Source of the DNA: AP-15 sp963747735
GTDB lineage: Bacteria; Pseudomonadota; Alphaproteobacteria; ATCC43930; CGMCC-115725
NCBI GenBank assembly: GCA_963747735.1
Contig: CAVVGE010000008.1
Coordinates: 186,001 to 250,000, forward strand
Length of the DNA: 64,000 nt
Reading direction: 5' to 3'
Positions 10,174 to 19,160 of the stretch are shown one piece after another (position 1 is the first letter of the stretch; every line of letters begins with the position of its first letter). Both the position numbers and the translations under genes were made by a program. Below the pieces are notes generated by a model, which was not told where the DNA came from, ran no database searches, and worked only from the letters and a program-made list of their open reading frames with translations.

Positions 10174-10767
10174 TCACAGCATCAACTCCCACGCCAACAC
10201 CCGGCCGGCCTCGGCGGGACGGCGCCGATACGTCTGCCGCGCGCCGGTGCGAGTTCTCGATCGTCGCGGTATTCTCGGTAAGGGTAACCAGCCGGCCGCT
10301 GTCGAGCAGCCACAGCAGGCCGGCGCGATCGATCCGGGCGAATGGGCGATCTCTGTCGCAGCCGAACAGGTCAATCGCGTGCCAGCCGAGCGCCGCGGCG
10401 ACGGCGCAGAACGGGCTATCGAAGAACAGCCCCACGTCATCGACGAAGCGCCGCCAGCGCCCCGGCGGCACGTCGCGCGGCGGCCGACCGGGATCGAGCC
10501 GGGTAAATCCTTGCGCCCATGGGCGCGGATCTTGCCCTCAAACTCGACTATCGCGGCGCTCGGCTCGGCCCCAGCCCACATTGCGAGCGCGCGATCGAGC
10601 GGCGAAGGCGGCGCCGCGGGCGGCTCTGTCGGTTGTTCATTTTGCTCAAAACGTTCAAAAGCTGGCGCGGACAGGGAATTTTGAACATTCTGAACATTCT
10701 GAACAGCGTGCGGCGGCTCTACGCTGTCGCTGTGCAGCTCGGCGAGCCGCTGGCGCCAGCGGTTCAT
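10174..10767 (-). pseudogene. Element-encoded hypothetical protein with two frameshifts
   Basis: Starts MNRWRQRLAELHSDS, with its ATG overlapping the stop of the DUF3987 gene (ATGA). Breaks near 10515 and 10255 separate three segments: an N-terminal part with a VQNVQNVQNS repeat, a middle part FVDDVGLFFDSPFC ... IDLFGCDRDRPFARIDRAGL, and the end RTGARQTYRRRP ... VLAWEL. The middle segment has the look of a conserved alphaproteobacterial element protein of unknown function. Each break is explained by one missing base, because the protein resumes in register. Confidence 0.5.
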
Positions 10768-12284
10768 CGCGGCGCCTCCCACAGCCGGGGCGACACCTGC
10801 CAGTCGCCGCGCGGCCGTCCGGCACCGGGCCGCGCCGCCGGCCGTATCCACCCGGCATCGGCGAGCGCATGCATCGCCTCGGCGCGGCGCTCGGCATCGC
10901 GCAGCCAGGACCAGCCCGGCCGCTGATACACCGCCCGCTCGTTGAGCGATGATGATCGGGTCGCAATGATATGGCGTGCGATCATCGCGGCGTCCGCCTC
11001 GGCCCGGCCAATCGCCAGCCCCGCCGTCACCCGGTCGAGCATCGCGGCGAGATAGTCGAGGTAGCCGCCCGCCCGCGCCACCGCGTCCGCCGTGACGGCG
11101 CGCGGCTCGGCGCCATCGCCGCCAGCCCAGGCGAGCATCTCATAGACAAGCGCCAGGCGCAGCGCGCGGCCCGGCGTCTTGCCGTGCCATCCGGCGGCCA
11201 GCCCGCGCGACGACCGCGCCCGCTGCATCGCGTCCTGCCGCAGCTCGTCGTAGAGCGCCAGCGCATCCGGGGCGAGCCGCAGCATGCGTGGCGCCGGCTC
11301 GCCTGTCGGGTCGCCGTCCATCGCCAGCCCGTAGAGCCGCCGCGCCGTCGTCGTCAGCATGTCGCGGCGTCCGTGCGCCGCGGCGTCCGGCTCGGTCGCC
11401 AGCGGCCGGATCGGCGCCGGGTCCGGCCAGACATACGTCAGCCGCGCCGCCAGCCCGTCATCGGCACCGGCCAGTGCGTCGCGGAGCCGGTCGGGCTGCA
11501 TGCCGCCCAGCATCGCCAGCGCCGCGCGCGCGATGCGCACCGGCTGGCCGCGATACTTCACCCGGTCGGCGACGTAAGAACCGCCGTTCCAACTCTCGAG
11601 GTGGAACGCGCGGTCGCCGCCGTGCCCGCCGTAGCGGTCGTGATTGCCGAGCCAGCCGGCCAGCTCGTCGCGCATGTACAGCAACCCGCGCGGCTGCTCG
11701 GCGAGCAGGTGCTGCAGCTCCTCGGTCGTAGCGTCCATTGCCAGCACGTGCGGCCGGGGCGGCTCGGGCGGCGCGTCGGCGCCGGGCGGACGCTCGGGCA
11801 GCGGTTCGCCCTCCTTGATCGCCTTGCGCAGCGCCAAGCGCCATTGCTCCTCGATCGCGCGGGCGCCCTCCGCGAGCACGGCATATTCGGCCGCGGCAGC
11901 CTGCCATGCCGGCTCGGCGGCACGCTCGATCGCGCGGCTCGCCTCGATCATCGGCCGCAGTGCCGGGGTCTTCCCAGTCGAAGGCAGCCCGATCAGCGCC
12001 AGCCACAGATGCGGCGGCTCGCTCCAGGTCGCGGTAGCGGCGATGTGGCGAGCGTTGCCCAGCCACGCAGAGGCGGCGGTGGTAAGTCCGGCCGCCACAT
12101 AGTCGCGCGGGCAGCCGCGCGCCGTAGCCTCGGCAGCGATCCACGCGCCCCAGCCGGCCGGCAGCGCGTCATCGTCGAGCGCCGGCGCCGAGGTGCGGTC
12201 ATCCTCGACCAGCCGCATGTCCGGCTCGGGCCAGGGCGCGTCACCGCTAGCGCGAGACACGGCGAGCCTGAGATCGACGGTCAC
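10764..12284 (-). CDS. DUF3987-type P-loop ATPase of integrated element
   Basis: 506 aa. A Walker A motif (GLPSTGKT, near residue 98) sits after an alpha-helical lead. Downstream are DATTEELQHLLAEQPRGL and YMRDELAGWLGNHDRYG, the pattern seen in DUF3987 (YfjI-like) proteins, which pair with Prim-Pol proteins in phages and genomic islands. The C-terminal third is helical and ends in a winged-helix-like segment. It is coupled by ATGA overlaps to the Prim-Pol gene before it and to the gene after it. It probably acts as a primase-associated helicase or ATPase in element replication (family-based inference). Confidence 0.75.
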   Translation of the reverse strand: MTVDLRLAVSRASGDAPWPEPDMRLVEDDRTSAPALDDDALPAGWGAWIAAEATARGCPRDYVAAGLTTAASAWLGNARHIAATATWSEPPHLWLALIGLPSTGKTPALRPMIEASRAIERAAEPAWQAAAAEYAVLAEGARAIEEQWRLALRKAIKEGEPLPERPPGADAPPEPPRPHVLAMDATTEELQHLLAEQPRGLLYMRDELAGWLGNHDRYGGHGGDRAFHLESWNGGSYVADRVKYRGQPVRIARAALAMLGGMQPDRLRDALAGADDGLAARLTYVWPDPAPIRPLATEPDAAAHGRRDMLTTTARRLYGLAMDGDPTGEPAPRMLRLAPDALALYDELRQDAMQRARSSRGLAAGWHGKTPGRALRLALVYEMLAWAGGDGAEPRAVTADAVARAGGYLDYLAAMLDRVTAGLAIGRAEADAAMIARHIIATRSSSLNERAVYQRPGWSWLRDAERRAEAMHALADAGWIRPAARPGAGRPRGDWQVSPRLWEAPR

Positions 12285-13087
12285 AGCAGCCCACGCGCGC
12301 CGAACGCGCTGCGAAGCGTGGCCTCAATTTCCCGCGGCACAAGCCCCGCGGCCATTGCGGCAGCGGCTAATGCATCGGCGACGACCTGGCCGTCGAGCAA
12401 TTCCGCGGCGATCAGCCTGCCAAGGCTGTAGGCCTCGCTGTTGAGCGCGTGATTACGGATGCCGACCGGCGCCCGCGCCACGCGATCGATCGCATGTCGT
12501 AATGCGGCATCGGCGTAGCGTGACCGGGTGCGATGGTCGGCGAGTGCGACGGATGCTTTCGATGCCGCGGCGGGTGTCGCGGCCGGTGGCGGGGTCAGCT
12601 CGTACAGCAGCCACCGGGGCCACGTCGCCGGCGGAGCGTCGCAGACCATCGGCTCGCCCACGGCCGGCCACCAAACCACGTAACCACCGTCAGCGCGGCC
12701 GTCGACGCCAGCAACCGGGCGCCCGGCCCAGCAGCGCAGGCCCGGCCGATTGCGGAACAGCAGATGCAGCCCGCCCGACCGAGTGCGATGGGTACGAGTC
12801 GCCGGCAGGTCATCGAGGCGCGCCGTCCACCACTTCGCGGCCTCCGGGTGGCGTGGCGCGTCGATATCGAGCGCGTCGAGCCCGGATGCCTCGCCGGTCG
12901 GCACGCCGACGAGCGGGCCAGGGTGGCGGCGCCACAGCTCCCGCAGCCCGGCCGGATCAGCCATCGCGTCGCGGAAACCGTGCGGCGTTGCCGGCGCTTT
13001 GTCGGCGCGCACCGGGAAGCAAGGCAACCCCTCGCTCCCAAGCGCGAGCGCGCCACCGAGCGCCGCGGCGACATCGGCCGCAGTCAC
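12281..13087 (-). CDS. Bifunctional primase-polymerase (Prim-Pol) domain protein
   Basis: 268 aa from GTG 13087, chosen because it forms a 4-nt GTGA overlap with the preceding gene, like every other junction here; the open frame extends to 13132. Prim-Pol (AEP) motifs are visible: GLDALDID (acidic DxD), RSGGLHLLFR (sGGxHxxF) and GVDGRADGGYVVWWP. A helical domain follows (about 190-268). It likely primes and extends DNA for the integrated element together with the DUF3987 ATPase downstream. Confidence 0.8.
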   Translation of the reverse strand: MTAADVAAALGGALALGSEGLPCFPVRADKAPATPHGFRDAMADPAGLRELWRRHPGPLVGVPTGEASGLDALDIDAPRHPEAAKWWTARLDDLPATRTHRTRSGGLHLLFRNRPGLRCWAGRPVAGVDGRADGGYVVWWPAVGEPMVCDAPPATWPRWLLYELTPPPAATPAAASKASVALADHRTRSRYADAALRHAIDRVARAPVGIRNHALNSEAYSLGRLIAAELLDGQVVADALAAAAMAAGLVPREIEATLRSAFGARGLL

Positions 13088-13284
13088 CGCGCTGGCTCGC
13101 TGGTGCTGCTGCGTACCCGCCCGGCCAGCCACGCATCGAGATCACTGGCGCGATATCGAACGAGCCTCCCGACTTTTACAAACCGGGGACCATCGCCACT
13201 CGCCCGATGCCGTTCTAGAGTGCGGACCGAGCAACCCAATCGCTCGGCAACGTCATGCTGCGAATAGAGCTGTTGTAGATCCAT
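13084..13284 (-). CDS. AlpA/excisionase-like helix-turn-helix regulator
   Basis: 66 aa. SQHDVAERLGCSVRTLERHR is a MerR-like helix-turn-helix, followed by GPRFVKVGRLVRYRASDLDA, the wing typical of AlpA/Xis proteins. It is first in the leftward replication module and 4-nt-coupled to the primase. It probably regulates the module or assists excision by the integrase at 14633-15930. Confidence 0.75.
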   Translation of the reverse strand: MDLQQLYSQHDVAERLGCSVRTLERHRASGDGPRFVKVGRLVRYRASDLDAWLAGRVRSSTSEPAR

Positions 13285-13370
13285 GGTGCCCTGCCGCGTA
13301 ATGCCGCGCAGTTGCGGCGGGCAGAGGCACTACCGCGCGCACCGTCGCAATGGAATGGACTTCAAATCGC

Positions 13371-13985
13371 CTATTTGTTGTCCGCGAGAGCCGACGAAAG
13401 CAGCGTCGACGGCAGATCTTCGCCTGTCGTAGCCTTGTAGGCCTCAAGAAGCTTTCGATGCTGCTCCGCGCTTTTCGCGGCACGCCGTGCTCGTGCTTTC
13501 AAAAGGCGGCGCAGGTGGCGAGCGATTGCGTCAACGCTGGCGCCGTATCGAGCGCCCTTGCCGGCGGCGTACAAGCGCTCCGCAAGCTGCCGCGGAATAG
13601 CGCCCCTTTCCCGTTCTGTTTGAGCGCCGCGTGCCCATTCGTCATAGGCAGCGAGCAAACGCGCATCTCGGTCCTCGAACAGTCCAGGGCGGCCGGTCTC
13701 ACCCTCCTGATGCCCGCGCTTGCGCTTGGAAGGCGCCTCGACAAATAAGGCGCGAGCTTCGTCCTCGCCGAGCCGACCCTTTGCCTCGTTGTAGCAAGCC
13801 CTCAGAAATTTTCGGGCGCGCGCACGCCATTGGCGACGCTCTTCCACTGTCTCCAACAGCAGACCAGGCAACGGTTCCAGAAAAGGGTTGCGCTCTAACC
13901 GTCGCCTTCCCGCTCCCAGGCGTCGAATTTTCTCAGGTGCGAGGAAGGCAGCGCCGCCGTGAAATACAATATCGCCGCCCTTCAT
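13371..13985 (-). CDS. Hypothetical basic helical protein in hic operon
   Basis: 204 aa from ATG 13985, which overlaps the hicB stop by ATGA; a longer frame to 14108 exists but would run into hicB. The protein is strongly charged (VEERRQWRARARKF, ALFVEAPSKRKRGHQ, LRRLLKARARRAAKSAEQHR), predicted helical, with no membrane segment and no motif I can name. Coupling to hicB suggests co-expression. The role is unknown; nucleic-acid binding is plausible from charge. Confidence 0.55.
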   Translation of the reverse strand: MKGGDIVFHGGAAFLAPEKIRRLGAGRRRLERNPFLEPLPGLLLETVEERRQWRARARKFLRACYNEAKGRLGEDEARALFVEAPSKRKRGHQEGETGRPGLFEDRDARLLAAYDEWARGAQTERERGAIPRQLAERLYAAGKGARYGASVDAIARHLRRLLKARARRAAKSAEQHRKLLEAYKATTGEDLPSTLLSSALADNK

Positions 13986-14338
13986 GTCCGCCGCTCGCCG
14001 AGGCCTTCCGCAAGCAGCGTCACCGCCAGCGTGTTGAGGCTTACGCCTTCGCGCTTGGCGCGTTCGACAAGACGGCGGTGCAACGATTTCGGCGCGCGAA
14101 GCTGCCATTTGCCGCTGTACCCTTCGGCCGGCTCCGCCGAAGGCGGCGGGATCGGCCGGCCGGCCTCCTTCATGGCCGCTATCCAGCAGCGCTTCGCGTC
14201 CTCGCCGTTGGCGATGGCTTCCTCGATCGTCTCGCCGTCCGACATGCAGCCGGGCAGATCGGGAAACTCGACCAGATAGCCGCCGCCCTCGTCTTCGGTC
14301 AGCGGCCGGACCGTGAAGCGATATTCGGTGTCATTCAT
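13982..14338 (-). CDS. hicB: HicB antitoxin
   Basis: 118 aa. The N-terminal partial RNase H-like fold shows the HicB pattern YLVEFPDLPGCMSDGETIEE, AIANGEDAKRCWIAAM. A C-terminal DNA-binding segment (RAPKSLHRRLVERAKREG, ribbon-helix-helix-like) would repress the operon. It overlaps hicA by 8 nt. HicB binds and inhibits the HicA mRNA interferase; the order hicA-hicB is the common one. Confidence 0.9.
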   Translation of the reverse strand: MNDTEYRFTVRPLTEDEGGGYLVEFPDLPGCMSDGETIEEAIANGEDAKRCWIAAMKEAGRPIPPPSAEPAEGYSGKWQLRAPKSLHRRLVERAKREGVSLNTLAVTLLAEGLGERRT

Positions 14339-14576
14339 TGCTCGCTCGCACCGCCTCGATCAACGCGACAAAGCGGCGGTCATAAACCGGCTTGATCGGC
14401 CGCCGGGCCGGAACCGATACCGCCTCCGCGACGACGGGATGCTCGAAAACCACGTGGCTACCGCCCGGCTTGCGAATGTTGATGCCATGGGCGGCAGCTA
14501 CCGCCTCCAGGCTTCCGATCCGCCAGTCGCGCGGGTTCGCCCGCATCCGGTCGAGCGTCTTGTCGGCGCGCGGCAT
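14331..14576 (-). CDS. hicA: HicA mRNA interferase toxin
   Basis: 81 aa. A double-stranded RNA-binding-like fold with the catalytic histidine in GGSHVVFEHP and the C-terminal PIKPVYDRRFVALIE segment of the family. HicA cleaves mRNA and is neutralised by HicB encoded just downstream. The pair sits next to the integrase, where it would stabilise the integrated element. The gene appears intact. Confidence 0.88.
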   Translation of the reverse strand: MPRADKTLDRMRANPRDWRIGSLEAVAAAHGINIRKPGGSHVVFEHPVVAEAVSVPARRPIKPVYDRRFVALIEAVRASNE

Positions 14577-14632
14577 GCGCTGTCCGCTGTTATCGGGTAG
14601 ATGGTATCAGGGGCGGTACCGCGCAAGCAAGC

Positions 14633-15930
14633 TCAGCGCCGCGCATCGCCCGTCGCGATGGCAGCGTCCACCACATCCGCGGCAGAAACGGAATCGGACT
14701 TGCGGTTCATCGCGGCGGCGATCCGCGCACCCACCGCGTCGTTGGCGGCGCGCAGCGGATCGGCCGACAGGTGCGCGTAGCGCGCCGTCGTCGTCGCGTG
14801 CTTGTGGCCGAGCAGGGCGCCGATGATCGGCAGGCTCAACCCGCCGGCGGCGCCGACGCTCGCGAAACTGTGCCGCAGATCGTGCAGCCGGACATCCGCC
14901 AGCCCGGCGGCTTCGCGCACGCGCGCCCATAGCATTGTCGATGGCCGCGCTCGCGCTGTCAGCCCGCATGCCGGGGATGACCCGCGGGTTGTCCGCCATG
15001 CGGGGGAGTTCCTGAAGCAAGGCGCGCGCCGGCGCGTTCAGATAGACGACCTTGGCGCCGGTCTTGCTGTCGGGCAGCCGCAGGCATTGATGCTCGAAAT
15101 CGACGTGCTCCCAGCGCAGATTGACGATCTCGCCGCGCCGGCAGCCGGTCAGAAGCAACAGCTTGATCGCTGCCGACGGGATAGGGGTTGCCCGTCCGCT
15201 GCGCTTCGGCGTCGAGCGCCGCGGCCAGCCGGGCGATTTCCGCTTCGGACAGGAAGCGCTCGACCTTGCGCACCGGCGCCTTCTTGACGCCGCGCGCTGG
15301 GTTGTCGGCGCACAGGCCGCGCTCGATCGCGAATGCGAAGATCGCGCTGACCAGCGTCACGCATTGCGCGGCGACGCCCTTGCCGCCCGTGGCGATGCTG
15401 CCGGACCGCCGCTTCTCGCCGCTCCTCGATCTTCTCGGCCGTCTTGCCGGCCGCAACAGCGTTGCGCATCCGCTCAACATCGGCGCGAACAATGCGATCG
15501 GCTCGCAGTTTGCCGAGCAGCGGGCCGCAGATGGTGCTCGATGCGTCCGCGATCGGCCTTGAGGGTCGAGGGCTTCTTGTGGCCGACGCCGTCGGCCAAG
15601 TAGAGAGTCGATCAGCTCGGCGAAGGTCAGCGCCTTGCGGTCCTCCTGGCGCGCCGTCGCGGGATCGCGGCCGGCGGCGACCTCGGCGAGAAGCCGCTTC
15701 GCTTCGGTACGCGCCGTCTCCGGCGTCCAAGGCGAACCATGCTTGCCGATCGTCAGCCGCCGCTTTGGCGAGCCGCGGCCGGAACCAGCGCGGTAATCGA
15801 CCGCATAGGACTTCGCGCCCGCCGGCGTCACGACAAGCACAAAGCCCTTCACTTCGGTGTCGCGGACAAGGTAGGTCGCGTCTCCTGGCTCAGCACCATC
15901 GACAACCCGCTTGGTGATCTTTGCCCGCAT
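14633..15930 (-). pseudogene. int: Tyrosine recombinase (P4-type integrase), about five frameshifts
   Basis: Starts MRAKITKRVVDGAEPGDATY, the arm-binding domain of P4-like integrases, then GVGHKKPSTLKADRGRIEHH and RIVRADVERMRNAV in the core-binding domain. The catalytic domain is present: LLLTGCRRGEI (Arg), LHDLRHSFAS (H-x-x-R), GHKHATTTARYAH (His and Tyr). The residues are conserved, yet the frame breaks near 15600, 15520, 15400, 15165 and 14940. It lies 170 bp from the tRNA-Gln attachment scar, its expected target. Conserved catalytic residues with only frame damage suggest very recent inactivation or sequence error. Confidence 0.8.
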
Positions 15931-16100
15931 CGAGCATCCCCCATCCGCGCCATGTCGGCGCCATGTCGGCACCATGTCGGCACCAGAGATCGTAGCCGCG
16001 ACGGTGAATGTCGGACTCTGGCGGTAAAAAAGCAAAGAAAATTTCGGTTTTTGGTGCCGACATAGTGCTTGCGGCGGCTCTCGGCGGCGTAGGTTGTCGA

Positions 16101-16145
16101 ACTCTGACTCCGCCAGTCTAGGTTCGAATCCTAGTCCCCCAGCCA
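16101..16145 (+). other. Attachment site: 3' half of tRNA-Gln(CTG)
   Basis: ACTCTGAC is the anticodon loop of a tRNA-Gln(CTG), followed by the anticodon-stem 3' arm, the T arm CTAGG-TTCGAAT-CCTAG, the acceptor strand TCCCCCA, G and CCA. The 5' half is missing: upstream bases do not pair with TCCGC or with the acceptor strand. This is the duplicated tRNA end left by integration and marks the right border of the element whose integrase lies just to its left. The intact tRNA should lie at the left border, outside or exactly at the window start. Confidence 0.8.
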
Positions 16146-16261
16146 GCCTGGCCGCACGTTTCGCGGCACCCGGCCACTGGTCGGGGCGGGCGCGGCGATA
16201 TTGCGGCGGACACGCAATTTCGGCGCCCGGCACATCGGCGGCATGCCAAGCCCAGCGACGG

Positions 16262-18718
16262 TCAGAAGGTCGCGCGCACCCCTACGGTGATCGCAATCGG
16301 CGGGGCCGGAGCAAAGCTGCGCGGGTTGGTGGCGCCCGGCGCCTGGGCAATCGGCACCGCCGAAGTCGGCGAGAACGTGCCGAATGTGTAATAGGTCGCG
16401 TTGAAGGCGTTTTCGAGCAGCGCGAACGCTTGGAGGTGCGGGGTCACCTGATAGCTCGTATGCAGGTTGAGGACGAAGTAAGGCGGGGTCTGCGGCGTCA
16501 GATTGGCCTCGTCGCCAAACAGATACTGGCCGCTGGCGAAGATGCCGCCGCCACCGACGGTCCAGGCCGGGGTCATCTGGTAATCGACGCCGAGCTTGAG
16601 GAGGTTGGTCGGAATGCCGGGGAGGCGGTCGCCGGGCTGGACCTGAATATTGCCGTCGAGGTCGGCGAAGGGATTGTTCTCGCTCGATGCGGTAAAGCCG
16701 GTCTGGAATTGGGCGTCGATATAGGAATAGCCGATCCAGGCCAGAAGCCGGTCGGCCTTGAGCTGAAAATTGAGGTCGACGCCTTGCCGCAAGGTCGAGC
16801 CGACATTGGCAAAAAACGCCCGGCCCTGGATCGGGCTGTTCAGAAACTGGATGTCGTTGGTCAGCTCGGTGCGGTAGAAGGCGATGTCGCCCGATAGGGT
16901 CATGCCCGGCGTCGGGTGCGCCCGGCCGCGCACGCCGGCTTCCCAGGTATGCGCCACGACCTGCTGCAAATCGGGGTCGGCGACCAGAAAATTGGCGAGG
17001 CTGCACGGGCTCGCGGCGCTCGAGCAAGTCAGCTCGGCCGGGGTCGGCGCGCGGTTCGCCTCGGCATAGCTCGCATAAACCGAAAGCTCGGGCAGGATCT
17101 TCCAGGTCAGCCCGGCCGACGGGTTGAACCGGCCAAAGGTGTGATTGCCGGTCAAGGCCGTCCCCAGCTGGTCGTTCAAATCGATCTGGGCAAAGTTGAA
17201 GCGTCCGGCGAGGTTTGCCGCGAGCGCCGGGGTGATGTCGAATGTGTCGGTGAAGAAAGCACCATAATAGGCGTTCGCAATCGCCACCCGAACCGGTGCG
17301 ATCGAGCCGTCGGCCATGTCGACGGTGACGCCGGGGCCCGCGAACTCCGAGGTCGGCACGTCGAGCCCGCCGATTTGAGTGCTGGCGCTGAACAGGGTCT
17401 GCGCGCCGTCGAAGCTGACACCTGCGATGAGCTGGTTCGGCCGGTCCCACAGCTGACGCTGATCGGTCACCTGCATCGAAGCGCCATAGCCGTTGGTGCT
17501 GGTCGATTGCTGCTCCAGATCCGAATAAGGCCCGCCGTTCAGAAAATCGGGGATCGGGTTGCCGGCCCGGTTGGTGGCGACGAGACCGGGGCCTTCGCAC
17601 AGAAAGCCGACGGGGACCGTGCACGCGGCAAAAGCGCTCGCATCGCCGTTATAGACCTTTTGCACCAGGTAATCGTAATAGGCGTTGCCCTGTAGCGAGG
17701 TCTGGTCGGTAAGGTTGTAGGTTCCCGACAAGGTGACCTGAGCATAGTTGTTGGTGACCAGATTGGGCGCGGTGAAGACGCCGGCCGGATCAGCTTGGAG
17801 CTGCTGGATCGGCGAGGTGCCGGGCTGGTCGAGGCGGTTGACCGCGCCCGTCACATTGACATGGACCTCGCCCTTGTTGCCGCGCCAGCCGAGATCGCCG
17901 TAAAAGTTTCTCAGCTGCGAGGATTGCACGTCGCGCCAGCCCTCTTCCTGCAAGCCGTTGGCGGCGACATAGGCGGCAACATTCCCGGCCTGGACGCCAT
18001 ATTGCAGCTGGCCCTGGTATTTCGCGAAGGAGCCGCCGAGCGCGTCGAATTCGCTGCCTTGATAAGTAAAACCATTTTTCATCTGCACCGAGATGGCGCC
18101 GCCCAGCGCGTTCAGGCCGAAGACCGGGTTGGAGCCGACAATGTTCAGCCGCTCGATCGCGATGTCCGGGATCAGGTCCCAGTTGACGGTGTCGCCAAAA
18201 GCCTGGTTGAAGCGGGTGCCGTTCAGATAGACGGCGAGGCCTTGGGCGTTGCCCTGCAGCGGCGACGCCTGAAAGCCATGGTAGAAGAGACTCGGCTGAA
18301 ACGGGTTGCCCGACGCCGCATCGAGCGTGACGCCGGGCACCTGCTGGTTCATCGCCCGCAACGCGTCGGGATAGCCGTCGCGGCTGATGTCCTGGTCGGT
18401 CAGGACGCGGGTTTCGGACGGCACCTTGGCGCGGTCGACCCCCGAGCCGAGGAGCGGCGTCGGCGCCACCACCTCGACCGTTGGCAATACCGTCTCCATC
18501 GGGGCGGGCGCTGCCACCGCGGGGGTGGATTGCGGGGCGGGGGCGGATTGCGGGGCGGGCATGCTTTGCGCCAGCACCGGCAGAGGTGCCGCAAGCAAGA
18601 GGACGGCAAAGCAAAGCGGGCGCCGCAGTCCGTCGATGGGAAGTCGAGCGCCGACCCGACAGAGGATCACCGCGCGCCGCCACCACTGCGCCTTGATCGC
18701 CTTTGCTTCGAACATCAC
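16262..18718 (-). CDS. TonB-dependent outer membrane receptor
   Basis: 818 aa. The long N-terminus has a hydrophobic signal segment (PLCFAVLLLAAPLPVLAQ, about 33-51) and an Ala/Pro linker. A TonB-box-like stretch (VLPTVEVVAPTP) and a plug domain (VPSETRVLTDQDISRDGYPD, NPVFGLNALGGAISVQMKNG) follow, then a beta barrel ending in VGVRATF with the terminal aromatic residue. The start may be later than 18718. The substrate cannot be read from sequence; there is no iron or vitamin gene nearby. It is the first chromosomal gene right of the attachment scar. Confidence 0.88.
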   Translation of the reverse strand: MMFEAKAIKAQWWRRAVILCRVGARLPIDGLRRPLCFAVLLLAAPLPVLAQSMPAPQSAPAPQSTPAVAAPAPMETVLPTVEVVAPTPLLGSGVDRAKVPSETRVLTDQDISRDGYPDALRAMNQQVPGVTLDAASGNPFQPSLFYHGFQASPLQGNAQGLAVYLNGTRFNQAFGDTVNWDLIPDIAIERLNIVGSNPVFGLNALGGAISVQMKNGFTYQGSEFDALGGSFAKYQGQLQYGVQAGNVAAYVAANGLQEEGWRDVQSSQLRNFYGDLGWRGNKGEVHVNVTGAVNRLDQPGTSPIQQLQADPAGVFTAPNLVTNNYAQVTLSGTYNLTDQTSLQGNAYYDYLVQKVYNGDASAFAACTVPVGFLCEGPGLVATNRAGNPIPDFLNGGPYSDLEQQSTSTNGYGASMQVTDQRQLWDRPNQLIAGVSFDGAQTLFSASTQIGGLDVPTSEFAGPGVTVDMADGSIAPVRVAIANAYYGAFFTDTFDITPALAANLAGRFNFAQIDLNDQLGTALTGNHTFGRFNPSAGLTWKILPELSVYASYAEANRAPTPAELTCSSAASPCSLANFLVADPDLQQVVAHTWEAGVRGRAHPTPGMTLSGDIAFYRTELTNDIQFLNSPIQGRAFFANVGSTLRQGVDLNFQLKADRLLAWIGYSYIDAQFQTGFTASSENNPFADLDGNIQVQPGDRLPGIPTNLLKLGVDYQMTPAWTVGGGGIFASGQYLFGDEANLTPQTPPYFVLNLHTSYQVTPHLQAFALLENAFNATYYTFGTFSPTSAVPIAQAPGATNPRSFAPAPPIAITVGVRATF

Positions 18719-18761
18719 GAGCGTTTGCGCAGGTCGGCGCGGTGCGGTTGCCGATGCCGGA

Positions 18762-19160
18762 TCACGGCGGGAAAACCAACAGCTTGATCAGGAGCCCGAC
18801 AAGGAGGGCCAAGATCGCGCCGAGCTGCCATTGCTGAAAGGTGAGGCGCCCGCCGAGCTCGATCCGCACCGCCTCGATATCGCGCTTGAGCTCGGTGCGC
18901 ACCGCCTCGATCTCGTGCTTGAGCTCGGTGCGCACCGCGTTGAGCTCGGTGCGGACGGCCTCGATCTCGTGCATGAGGTCGGTGCGGACGGCCTCGATCT
19001 CGTGCATGAGGTCGGTCCGCATTGCTTCGACGTCGCGTTTTTCAGCGACCTGGCCGGAAAACCCCGCGTTGAGCGCTTCCGCGATCGCCTCGGCCTGCCC
19101 CTCGGCCATGCCGGCCTGGCGCAATGAACGGCTGAGCTTGAGCGTATCGATGATGGTCAT
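18762..19160 (-). CDS. Coiled-coil protein with C-terminal membrane anchor (DUF1640-like)
   Basis: 132 aa. After a helical head (KLSRSLRQAGMAEGQAEAIA), five or six tandem 11-residue units follow (consensus xRTELxxEIEAV, residues 48-104), forming a long coiled coil. The protein ends in one transmembrane helix (LGAILALLVGLLIKLLVF). This architecture matches the DUF1640/CCDC90-type proteins common in alphaproteobacteria. The near-identical units at DNA level (MHEIEAVRTDL twice) suggest expansion by slippage. The function is unknown. Confidence 0.7.
   Translation of the reverse strand: MTIIDTLKLSRSLRQAGMAEGQAEAIAEALNAGFSGQVAEKRDVEAMRTDLMHEIEAVRTDLMHEIEAVRTELNAVRTELKHEIEAVRTELKRDIEAVRIELGGRLTFQQWQLGAILALLVGLLIKLLVFPP

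Noticed and set aside
10971..12431. 486-codon plus-strand frame
   Set aside because: Antisense to the DUF3987 gene, Arg/Pro/His-rich, no motif; a high-GC shadow.
16101..16145. A complete tRNA gene
   Set aside because: The bases before the anticodon loop do not pair with the 3' anticodon stem or with the acceptor strand, so only the 3' half is present.
16094..16897. Plus-strand frame reading out of the tRNA scar
   Set aside because: Antisense to the TonB receptor C-terminus; starts within the attachment site and has no motif.
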